A stretch of 10,930 nt of DNA from Myxococcales bacterium (GTDB taxonomy: Bacteria > Myxococcota_C > UBA6777), in contig JALTMC010000637.1 in the NCBI GenBank assembly GCA_027005175.1, forward strand, positions 1,858 through 12,787. The letters are read 5' to 3'. How positions within the stretch are numbered: position 1 is the stretch's first letter; each line of letters opens with the position of its first letter. The translations under genes were made by a program, and so were the position numbers. Shown one piece after another: positions 1 to 7,237 of the stretch. The notes beneath the pieces are model-generated. The model did not search any database, had not been told where the DNA came from, and saw only the letters and a list, made by a program, of their open reading frames with translations.

Positions 1-3000
1 CGTGAAGACACACCATCAAATAACTCATCGATCGTTTCGTCATCTCTGACCTGATCCAGTCGAACCTTCGCCTGTAACGCAAGCAAGACCCGCACCGCCT
101 CGGCAGCAGTCATCGCACGATCCTCCACAGGCGTATTCTCTCCTATGGGAGCGGTCGCTGCGATAACTTCAGATGCGATGGAGGCTTGAACTTGTTGTGG
201 CTCTTTGGCTTTCGCTTCTTTTGTGTCACTCGGTTCGTTTTCAGCTTCCACTTCTGTGCCGGAATCTTGGTCACCTTGAAGTGGAACGTCGGCCATCTGG
301 AACTCTTCCAGTTCTCCTTCGTCTTGAAAGAAAACAAGCTCAGCTTCTGCTTCCACATTGAGGATCGCAGTGGAGGGGGCTGCGGGTCCGAGAAGTTGGA
401 GAGTATAACGAGCCATATTGGCAAGTGTTGGTTGATAACCCACACCGATCTCGATGATCTGTTCGGCACCGATACCACCCATCGATTGGGGGGTAAAGAG
501 AAGTTCTTGGGTTTCTATCCAACGCACAGGGCTGGCAAACTGCCAAGCCAGTAACTCAATTAAAAGAACCCTTGCCAGAGCTGCGGGCTTTTGTTGCCAA
601 TGTGCGAAATCTTTCATCACATTGAGGAGCACAGAAGACTGTGTATACTCTGCGACTTCTTGGATGTAGGATGAGTCCAGGGAGAAGGCTCGTGGCACCA
701 AATTGGGGATGTATCGGCCCAACAAGGGTGCGTAGTCAAGCTCTTGGGGAAAGCGGTCTTCCAAGGTGGTGCGGAATTGAGCCACACCGTCGCGAAGAAC
801 GGCAGAGTGAAAGGGGACATCGATGCCCGGAATCTCAATGTATGCAGGTTTGCCCCCATGTGTGCGAGTGGCCAGCTCTTGTTCGAGAGTTCGGAGAGCT
901 TCGATCCTACCCGTGACGGAGTACTGTCGGCCTTTGACATTGTAATTGACGATCTGCAGAAAGTGGCCTGTGTCTCGCTTAATTTGCTCGACAAGTTGTT
1001 CGGCCTGTTTGTGATTCATCTTTGCATAGTGAGGTCGGATGACGGCCATGCCATAACCACTCTCACCCTGTGCATTGCGTTCCACCAGGACATGCATCAC
1101 AAGACCACGTTGATACACAAGCTCTACGACGGTTTCGAGCGGCAATACGCCGGTCACTGCGATGGCATTGTACTCTCCAACGCTGTGTCCACAGATCACC
1201 GCATCGGGGTGATGAACTCCAGACTCTTTCATCTCTGCGGTTTGTGCCTGCGCCAAGACAGCCATCGCGACCTGTGTAAACTGAGTCAGGTGGAGGACTC
1301 CTTGGGGATGCCGTTGTGACACTCCCTGAACAATCACTTCGTTCGGGTTCTCCCGCACAATGTGCAAGATAGAGAAGCCAAGGTGACGTCGTGTATACGT
1401 ATCGCAACGATCCCATACATCACGTGCTGCCTTGGACCGGGCATACCCAGCCATCCCCATTCCTTTTTGTTGTATGCCTTGGCCGGGAAATACATAAGCT
1501 GTGCGTGGGGCTGTGATACGAGTTTCAAGCCGAACAACGGGGATCTTTTGTGTCTCACGGAGGACAAAGGCGGTTGCTTCCACCAGGAGATCTCCCTCGA
1601 TAACGCCTGTTCGTGTGGCTTCCATCACCAGCGATTCACCAGGGAGAGAGTAAGCGAGAAATTCTGCATGGACGTTCTGAAGTCGGCGCTCTTCTCCACC
1701 CGCGACATGTTTGGTTAAGAATTCTCCCAGCCTGGCGGCGGTCCACATGCCGTGCACAATGGTCTGTTCTAAGCCTCCCAGACGTGCGATCAGCGTGCTG
1801 CGGTGGATGGGGTTCCCGTCCCGGCTGATCTCAGCAAATGTTTCGAGGTGTTGGGGGTTGCTGTCCTGTTCACGAGCCAGGATGCTGCGTTTGCAATCGT
1901 GACGTACTGGCTTGTTTGTCCCCAAAATACCGAGCAAGGTGTGTACAGGGTGTTGCTTCTCGTCACCGTCTGTGTCCAGACCGACCGTTCCCAGCAACTG
2001 ACCGTTGTGTTTGATCACACCGGTTGCGCTGTAATGGCTCTTTCCTTGTCGAGGTCGTTGCTCTTTGGTTTGTAGCTCCCAATCCAGGGCCGTCTCCGGT
2101 GTGATCTCTATGGCAGAGAGCCACTTGATCCATCTGTGTTCCCGAACAAACTCCCATGTGGCTTGGTCGGGAACGGGCGTGCTTGCCTGGAGTTCTTCGT
2201 TTGCCTGCACGACGAAGGGTGTGTGAGCAAATGAACCACGAATAAAGAAGGCTGATTCTACCAGAACACAGGGCTTGTTGTCTTGTAGGATCAAGCTTGT
2301 TGTATGAACGGTCCGGCCTTGAGCGCTGTCTTCCAAACGCGAAATCTTAGACTGGACCGTCACCTGTTGATCGGCCTGAATCGATTGCTCGCCTACGATG
2401 GTTACTCGGTTGTTGAGGTGCACCAACTGCATGATGTCACCGACCAACTCATCACACGACAAGGTGCGAAACAACGGTTTCCAAACCATGGAGAACATCA
2501 TATTCAGTGGGATTTCTTTTGTGGTGGCCTGCCCTCCAGTGACGGCATGGTACCCACGAACTCTCGCAAGAGAGAGAGAGACTTCATCTTCGGCAGTTTC
2601 AAACAAAGGCGTGGGCTCTAACAATGCACCAAACAGTACTTGATGATAGAAGGAACGAATGGCATGACGTCGTTCTGTCTCTGTCTGGGTGAAAAAGTAG
2701 GAACTCCCGGAATTCTCCGGTGTTAATAGCAGGGTGTATGGTGTGTTCTCTGTTTCACCCGATAGCCCTGGAATCCAAACCTCCATCTTCACTTGAGGCT
2801 GGCAAACCTTGTACGGGACGTTCTCTGCTTCTTCTAAGGTCAGACGTACTTCTTCTTGTGGAGAGCACTGGACTGGTCGGTATGTTACGACAGTGAGTCG
2901 TCGCTGTGTATAGCACTCAATCGTTAGACCAGCCCCGGGCTTTGCCAGGAGCAGAGCGAACAGGGGGTTGGGCAGTGAACGTTGTCCCACAAAGATACGA

Positions 3001-6000
3001 GGAGAGCGAAAAAGTTGCGCGAGAGGTCCTGTATAGTTCTCATGTAGAGTGGAGAACCATGCTGTGGGGGATTCAGGATTTTGAACAAAAATCGTGAGGT
3101 CTTTGCCTTCTTTTCCCCAGTTGAATCCCGTCGGCATATCCGGGACTTCCGTTAGCGTTGCTTTTGGGCTAATCGTAAGAGCCTGCTTGGAAATGAGGCT
3201 GACTTCAAGGTCTTTTGTGAATCGACCCAATAGATCGGCAATGGGCTCATCGACTTGTTTTAACCCAGCGATAGCTTCGGGGCCTGGAAGGATCAGGACT
3301 TGGTCGGCTTCAAACCGGTCATCATGAGCTTGCCAGAGAGAGTCCGATTTGTACCATCGCCGAACGTTCTCGTTGATGACAGGGACAAAGTTGACGGGCT
3401 TGCCCGGACGAGCACAGATCTTGTGGAGAAAAAACTGTACATCTGCCGGGTGCAAACTGCATTCGGCAGCTTCTGGGTACTCTTGGACAAGGAGGGAGAG
3501 GACCTCCTCTGGCTGTTCAAGCATGCTTTGATCTGTGATGATACTTTGAAATGTCCCTTCTTCTTGATCGCGTAGACGAGCTTCTGTGCGCTGGATAAAG
3601 TCGGCCCAGCGAGTGCGGTATGACCGGTCGAGCCACCGGCCATCTTCGTATCTGCCATTGCGACCCACCGCCATCAACGACAACATACGCTGAGCCACTG
3701 CGAGATAAGTCATCTCTTCCAGGTCACCCAAGTAAGGTTTGGCAGTTGCGTTTAACGCTTCAATGATCTCGTCACGATGTTGTGCGACAGCTTCTGCATC
3801 ACCAGCGACCTTGTCGAGCAAGTGTCCACAGCGAGAGGCGGGGTTGTCCAGGTAATGGATATCTGCATTCAATGCGCTTTTTCCGGAAGTTAGGCCATCT
3901 TTGAACTCTCCGTTCAGCACCCAGTCAGGGCAACCCGCAGCGTCAACGAGGGCTTGTTTGACTTGCGGTGATGTCTCTGCTTCCAGGCAAGCCATCGCCA
4001 AAGTCCCGAGGAATACTGCATCAACAGGCATGGGAATCAAGCCATACTGTTGAGACCAGGTACCATCCAGGAGAGAGGTGGAGCGCTCTTCTGTTCCAAC
4101 ACCACCGCCCACACATAGCACGAGATTGGGCTGTTCTCGCAACATATGGTAGCAGTCGAGCAGCAGGTCGTCGAGGTTCTCCCAAGAGTGATGTCCCCCA
4201 GCTTTTCCCCCCTCCAGATGAACAAAGATCGTCTGTTGTGGAACCGCGCGGGCGATTTGAATGACCTGTTTGACCTGTTGCAAGGTGCCTGGCTTAAATG
4301 CATTGAGCCAGAGTCCAAGAGAATGAAATTCATGAAGAAGTTTTACAGCCTCTTCCACCTCGGGAATACCTGCGCTGATCGTGACACCACACAATGGAAA
4401 GCCAGCGGCGCGTGCTTGTTGGACCAATCCCTCTTTGCGAAAGTGAAGACCCCAAAGATACGGGTCTAAAAAGAGCGCATTAAATACGACCTCACGACCG
4501 GGATCAAGCTGTGCTTGTAGCTCTTCCATACGCAGCCAGAACATCGGCTCTGTGACCTGCCCTCCCCCTGCCAACTCTGCGGTGAATCCGGCGTTTGCTG
4601 CGGCTGCAACAATACCAACATCGGCAGTGGTGGGTGTCATACCAGGCAGGATGATTGGAGCGTGTCCGGTGGCTTGTGTGTATCGATTCCTGACCTGAAG
4701 CTGGCCATGGTCCGTAGCTTGCAGGGTCGGAAGGAAATCTTTATATCGCAGAGGTTGGGGTAACTCTTCAAAGGCTTGTACCAGAAACTCGTCTCGTCCT
4801 GCTGGCGTCGCAAGGGGAAGGACCCGCAGCCCGGTTCCTTTGAGTACAGAATAAGACAATCTGGACACACCATCGCCAGGTCCGAGATCAAGAAGCATAT
4901 CCACGCCCTGATGCTCCTCTTGCGCTGTCTGGTGTGTTGCAACTTTTTGTAATACCTGGTGCCAGTTTACGGAGTGAATGAACTGATCCTGTAATACCAA
5001 CTCCAAGGGGTCTGAAGATGTGCGGAAGTTCGTCCCAGAGTGAGGGGAAAGTACGTCGATATGAAATGCGTCGGGAGACATACGAAAGCCCAACTCTGTG
5101 AGTTTCTCACGCATGGGCTGGAGACCACTTTCCATATAAGGAGAGTGGTAGGGGGCTTCCACGATGAGATATTCCCACACGATGGAGAAGGGCTTTCCAG
5201 CCAGACGTCCTTCTTTTTTTAACCGAGTTTCCTTGGCAGAGCGATGATTCAGAAGCTGTCGAATCTGCTCCAACAGAGAGGGTGGACCACTCAGTACATG
5301 GCGAAGTCGCGTATTCCTCAGTGCGATGGTCACAGACTCTGTTGCTGGCCGGGTTTGTAGTACCCGCTTTATGGTCTCTTGGAGCTGCGTGTAGCTCGGC
5401 CCAGAGACCGCTGCCATGGGCGAGATCTCTGTCGAAGAATCCTGCTTTGCATCTCCATACGACTCATACATATACAGCCCTTGCCAGAGCATATAGACCA
5501 CATAGTCGAGAAAACGAGCCGGACTGACTTGTCCTCCGTCGCTCTCTGAGACAAGTAAAGCTGGCATGATCCCTTGAGAGTGTCCTGTTAATACTCGGAT
5601 ACTCCCTGCCTGAAAGGCTTTTTGCAAACCCTCTTCCCAAAGCATCTGGTAACAGGCCACTTGCTGCACAAAGATCAACGCCTGCGAAATGGTAGAGGTC
5701 TGCAAGTACGTCACAGGTGGACGAACCTTCGGATCGATTGCCCAGTTGAGCAGATCAAAGCCATGCGTGTATTTGCCTGTCCAACGGAACTCTCTCTCTT
5801 GAATGAGAGCTTGTAACTTCTCTGTCGCTAACTCTACAAGGGAGCGAACAGACGGAAAACGCTGCATCCATTGTGCCAAAGCATCGAGATCCCAGGCTCC
5901 CTGACCTGCAAACGTCACCGCCGCAGTCTGTTGCCCCCGGGCCAGCGCCTCTGCCAATGTTAGAGACCCTGTAGGGGGCTGCGGTAATTCTCTATGGTAC

Positions 6001-6107
6001 AGATATGACGATGGAGTCTGCAATCCTGACTCCTGCTTCGTGGCATCTTGATGAACACGACTGGACCCATTCTTTGTTTCACGAGAACCAGAAGTAAATC
6101 GACTCAT
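1..6107 (-). CDS. Type I fatty acid synthase, N-terminal two thirds (partial at the window edge)
   Basis: The frame is open from the ATG at 6107 to base 1: 2035 full codons, no stop. It reads as a bacterial/fungal-type FAS-I, the cytosolic megasynthase making long-chain acyl-CoA from acetyl- and malonyl-CoA. Seen in order: AT (FAGQG at 66-70, nucleophile Ser177 in GHSQG, His321 in PYHSP); FMN enoyl reductase from about 480 (LPGMTP, M490; EGGKAGGHHS near 632-641; VGGGVGT at 666-672); a structural stretch; a hot-dog segment with LVHLNN (His1230); a MaoC-type dehydratase (Asp1430 and His1435 in DGNPIH, HGMW at 1452-1455); malonyl/palmitoyl transferase (FPGQG at 1540-1544, Ser1642 in GHSVGE, Arg1667, His1767 in PFHS); an acidic linker at about 1915-1998; and the start of ACP, with the predicted phosphopantetheine serine at 2034 in DGVSSR. 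KR and KS are expected beyond base 1. The order matches mycobacterial Fas. An AGAGAGG ribosome site lies 9 nt before the ATG. The class is secure; chain length and product are not visible. Confidence 0.95.
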   Translation of the reverse strand, partial: MSRFTSGSRETKNGSSRVHQDATKQESGLQTPSSYLYHRELPQPPTGSLTLAEALARGQQTAAVTFAGQGAWDLDALAQWMQRFPSVRSLVELATEKLQALIQEREFRWTGKYTHGFDLLNWAIDPKVRPPVTYLQTSTISQALIFVQQVACYQMLWEEGLQKAFQAGSIRVLTGHSQGIMPALLVSESDGGQVSPARFLDYVVYMLWQGLYMYESYGDAKQDSSTEISPMAAVSGPSYTQLQETIKRVLQTRPATESVTIALRNTRLRHVLSGPPSLLEQIRQLLNHRSAKETRLKKEGRLAGKPFSIVWEYLIVEAPYHSPYMESGLQPMREKLTELGFRMSPDAFHIDVLSPHSGTNFRTSSDPLELVLQDQFIHSVNWHQVLQKVATHQTAQEEHQGVDMLLDLGPGDGVSRLSYSVLKGTGLRVLPLATPAGRDEFLVQAFEELPQPLRYKDFLPTLQATDHGQLQVRNRYTQATGHAPIILPGMTPTTADVGIVAAAANAGFTAELAGGGQVTEPMFWLRMEELQAQLDPGREVVFNALFLDPYLWGLHFRKEGLVQQARAAGFPLCGVTISAGIPEVEEAVKLLHEFHSLGLWLNAFKPGTLQQVKQVIQIARAVPQQTIFVHLEGGKAGGHHSWENLDDLLLDCYHMLREQPNLVLCVGGGVGTEERSTSLLDGTWSQQYGLIPMPVDAVFLGTLAMACLEAETSPQVKQALVDAAGCPDWVLNGEFKDGLTSGKSALNADIHYLDNPASRCGHLLDKVAGDAEAVAQHRDEIIEALNATAKPYLGDLEEMTYLAVAQRMLSLMAVGRNGRYEDGRWLDRSYRTRWADFIQRTEARLRDQEEGTFQSIITDQSMLEQPEEVLSLLVQEYPEAAECSLHPADVQFFLHKICARPGKPVNFVPVINENVRRWYKSDSLWQAHDDRFEADQVLILPGPEAIAGLKQVDEPIADLLGRFTKDLEVSLISKQALTISPKATLTEVPDMPTGFNWGKEGKDLTIFVQNPESPTAWFSTLHENYTGPLAQLFRSPRIFVGQRSLPNPLFALLLAKPGAGLTIECYTQRRLTVVTYRPVQCSPQEEVRLTLEEAENVPYKVCQPQVKMEVWIPGLSGETENTPYTLLLTPENSGSSYFFTQTETERRHAIRSFYHQVLFGALLEPTPLFETAEDEVSLSLARVRGYHAVTGGQATTKEIPLNMMFSMVWKPLFRTLSCDELVGDIMQLVHLNNRVTIVGEQSIQADQQVTVQSKISRLEDSAQGRTVHTTSLILQDNKPCVLVESAFFIRGSFAHTPFVVQANEELQASTPVPDQATWEFVREHRWIKWLSAIEITPETALDWELQTKEQRPRQGKSHYSATGVIKHNGQLLGTVGLDTDGDEKQHPVHTLLGILGTNKPVRHDCKRSILAREQDSNPQHLETFAEISRDGNPIHRSTLIARLGGLEQTIVHGMWTAARLGEFLTKHVAGGEERRLQNVHAEFLAYSLPGESLVMEATRTGVIEGDLLVEATAFVLRETQKIPVVRLETRITAPRTAYVFPGQGIQQKGMGMAGYARSKAARDVWDRCDTYTRRHLGFSILHIVRENPNEVIVQGVSQRHPQGVLHLTQFTQVAMAVLAQAQTAEMKESGVHHPDAVICGHSVGEYNAIAVTGVLPLETVVELVYQRGLVMHVLVERNAQGESGYGMAVIRPHYAKMNHKQAEQLVEQIKRDTGHFLQIVNYNVKGRQYSVTGRIEALRTLEQELATRTHGGKPAYIEIPGIDVPFHSAVLRDGVAQFRTTLEDRFPQELDYAPLLGRYIPNLVPRAFSLDSSYIQEVAEYTQSSVLLNVMKDFAHWQQKPAALARVLLIELLAWQFASPVRWIETQELLFTPQSMGGIGAEQIIEIGVGYQPTLANMARYTLQLLGPAAPSTAILNVEAEAELVFFQDEGELEEFQMADVPLQGDQDSGTEVEAENEPSDTKEAKAKEPQQVQASIASEVIAATAPIGENTPVEDRAMTAAEAVRVLLALQAKVRLDQVRDDETIDELFDGVSS

Positions 6108-6124
6108 AAGCCTGTACCTCTCTC

Positions 6125-6141
6125 ATTCTTATACGAAGAAT
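6125..6141. promoter_or_regulatory. Short dyad in the FAS mRNA leader
   Basis: A 6-bp inverted repeat (ATTCTT and AAGAAT) with a 5-base spacer lies 18-34 bases upstream of the FAS start codon, between the proposed promoter and the ribosome-binding site. It could be a small hairpin or protein site, but dyads of this size arise by chance in AT-rich leaders. It does not resemble the operator palindromes. Confidence 0.2.
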
Positions 6142-6204
6142 CTGAATTTTTTCTCACAATGCGGGAAACCCTCAAGCTGTATGCTCTTCCCTATTGTCCT
6201 GCTG

Positions 6205-6224
6205 ACTAGACTCACTAGTCTAGT
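6205..6224. promoter_or_regulatory. Predicted TetR operator in the FAS promoter
   Basis: This is a perfect palindrome with 8-base arms (ACTAGACT and AGTCTAGT) around the spacer CACT. It has the same size, spacing and central core as the palindrome in front of the neighbouring TetR gene at 7118-7137. Eleven of 20 positions are identical, with core GACTCACTAGTC against GATTCACAAATC. Two such palindromes in the two promoters that flank a TetR gene suggest the binding site of that regulator. Binding itself is inferred. Confidence 0.7.
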
Positions 6225-6233
6225 TTTGTGCAA
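6205..6233 (-). promoter_or_regulatory. Predicted FAS promoter
   Basis: On the minus strand, TTGCAC (6233-6228) is followed by a 17-base spacer and TCTAGT (6210-6205). This is a moderate sigma-70-like match with ideal spacing. It gives a leader of about 90 bases before the FAS ATG at 6107. The spacer and -10 box are almost entirely covered by the palindrome at 6205-6224, so a bound repressor would block RNA polymerase. The -10 box is a poor match, so the exact start site is uncertain. Confidence 0.45.
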
Positions 6234-6383
6234 ATTCAGGCTACTATCATATACGTTTCATTAAAAGCAAGGTTACGCCGAAAAAAAATATCGCCTGTCT
6301 GGCGAGAGTCGTCTTTAGATAACTGTTTTCTCTTGTGTTGTCATCGAACTTTGTATCCAAAGGACAGAGGGGGTAGCCTCTTT

Positions 6384-6467
6384 GGGAAAATGGACTTGGG
6401 AAAATGGACTTGGGAAAATGGACTTGGAGAAGTGGGTTTGGAGAAGTGCGCTTGGATAGGTGGGTTT
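6384..6467. repeat. 14-bp tandem repeat, six units
   Basis: Six head-to-tail 14-bp units. The first three (6384, 6398, 6412) are identical, GGGAAAATGGACTT. The next three (6426, 6440, 6454) are diverged: GGAGAAGTGGGTTT, GGAGAAGTGCGCTT, GGATAGGTGGGTTT. A decayed partial unit runs to the TetR stop codon. The array lies between the regulator and the FAS promoter and shows strong purine bias on the plus strand. The sharp split between identical and diverged halves suggests recent expansion at one end. No coding role is apparent. Confidence 0.9.
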
Positions 6468-6479
6468 GGGTGGGCTAGT

Positions 6480-7076
6480 CTACACTTCGAGGAGGTTCCC
6501 GAGGACGGGTATGAAGTTTGCGACGATACGGTCGGCATTAAACCCTTCTGAATCTGCGAGTTCCTGGGTAACAAAGCCCATATACAGGCCAAAGATGGCA
6601 GCAGACACGCTTTGGATTGCGTCTTCTGATAGTTCTTTTTGGGAGATGGGCCGGATCAGTTCTGCGATCGCGGTGCGGGCTCGGCGATAAAATTTTGCCA
6701 ATGCTTCTTGCACACGCTCATCACGTCGGGCCTCTACTGTGAACTCCAGCCAGAGTGGAACGATATGGCGACCACGACGGATCTCACGTTGCATGGCAGT
6801 ATTGAGTTCAGCATTAAAGTCTTCGGGGTTGATGCTTGATTCAAACTGTTTGAGTAACTCAGAGATCACCTCTTGGGCCCAGGTATTGAGGATATCAATA
6901 AACACATCACGCTTCGAAGGGTAGTGCCAATAGAAGCTTCCTTTGGAGCAACTTGCTTCTTTGCATATCGCATCAACCGTTGTGCTGTGGTACCCCGAGC
7001 GTTGAAAGGCATGATACGCCGCATCACGGATCTGCTCTTTCCGGTCTTCTTGTGGTTTTTTTCGCCGAGGTGACAT
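6480..7076 (-). CDS. TetR-family transcriptional regulator, probable regulator of the FAS gene
   Basis: From the ATG at 7076 the product is 198 residues, the usual TetR size. The N-terminal 55 residues form the canonical TetR DNA-binding domain: a basic start (MSPRRKK), a helix with RKEQIRDAAYHAF, and the recognition segment CSKGSFYWHYPSKRDVF. The C-terminal part (WLEFTVEARRDERVQEALAKF and following) resembles the ligand-binding domain of BetI/AcrR-like members. The frame can extend to a TTG at 7109, but the ATG gives a normal family N-terminus; neither start has a clear ribosome site. The gene lies just upstream of the FAS gene on the same strand, separated by 372 bases. Matching palindromes in both promoters suggest it controls itself and FAS. 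In Corynebacteriales the TetR protein FasR regulates FAS-I and responds to acyl-CoA. The analogous role here is inference; orthology is not shown. Confidence 0.92.
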   Translation of the reverse strand: MSPRRKKPQEDRKEQIRDAAYHAFQRSGYHSTTVDAICKEASCSKGSFYWHYPSKRDVFIDILNTWAQEVISELLKQFESSINPEDFNAELNTAMQREIRRGRHIVPLWLEFTVEARRDERVQEALAKFYRRARTAIAELIRPISQKELSEDAIQSVSAAIFGLYMGFVTQELADSEGFNADRIVANFIPVLGNLLEV

Positions 7077-7117
7077 AAGGTAAACAACAGTCGTTGGAGA
7101 GGAATCCAAAATGGAGA

Positions 7118-7137
7118 ATCTGATTCACAAATCAGAT
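7118..7137. promoter_or_regulatory. Predicted TetR autoregulatory operator
   Basis: A perfect palindrome with 8-base arms (ATCTGATT and AATCAGAT) around the spacer CACA. It starts 3 bases downstream of the -10 box of the regulator's own promoter and so overlaps the expected transcription start, 42 bases before the ATG. It shares layout and core with the palindrome in the FAS promoter, which makes negative autoregulation the likely arrangement. Confidence 0.75.
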
Positions 7138-7140
7138 AAA

Positions 7141-7169
7141 CATATATCTTTCTGATGACAGGGTGTCAA
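7141..7169 (-). promoter_or_regulatory. Sigma-70-like promoter of the TetR gene
   Basis: On the minus strand a perfect -35 box TTGACA (7169-7164) is separated by exactly 17 bases from the -10 box TATATG (7146-7141). Transcription would start near 7135, inside the predicted operator. This is the clearest promoter in the window and supports transcription of the regulator independently of the upstream membrane-protein gene. Confidence 0.75.
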
Positions 7170-7190
7170 GCGATCTTGTTGGGCTAGGCC

Positions 7191-7216
7191 CTCTTTCTAT
7201 CCCAACCCTGAAAGAG
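7191..7216 (-). terminator. Possible hairpin after the membrane-protein gene
   Basis: Seven-base arms (CTCTTTC at 7191-7197 and GAAAGAG at 7210-7216) enclose a 12-base loop, 22 bases past the stop of the minus-strand gene. An alternative pairing uses CCCAA (7201-7205) with TTGGG (7218-7222). No T-tract follows, so this is not a canonical intrinsic terminator and may be chance. Confidence 0.25.
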
Positions 7217-7237
7217 ATTGGGTGTAACAGGATTTTC

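Noticed and set aside
744-1319. 191-codon plus-strand open frame
   Set aside because: It is antisense to the FAS MPT region, whose minus-strand frame shows clear catalytic motifs. The plus frame has no recognisable domain or ribosome site.
6228-6592. Frames on both strands across the 14-bp repeat
   Set aside because: Their apparent repeats (MDLGKWTWENG-like and its antisense) are produced by the tandem repeat and the TetR 3' end; there is no independent evidence for coding.
7077-7109. TTG start extending the TetR protein by 11 residues
   Set aside because: The added residues are not typical of the family, no ribosome site precedes the TTG, and the ATG at 7076 gives a standard TetR N-terminus.
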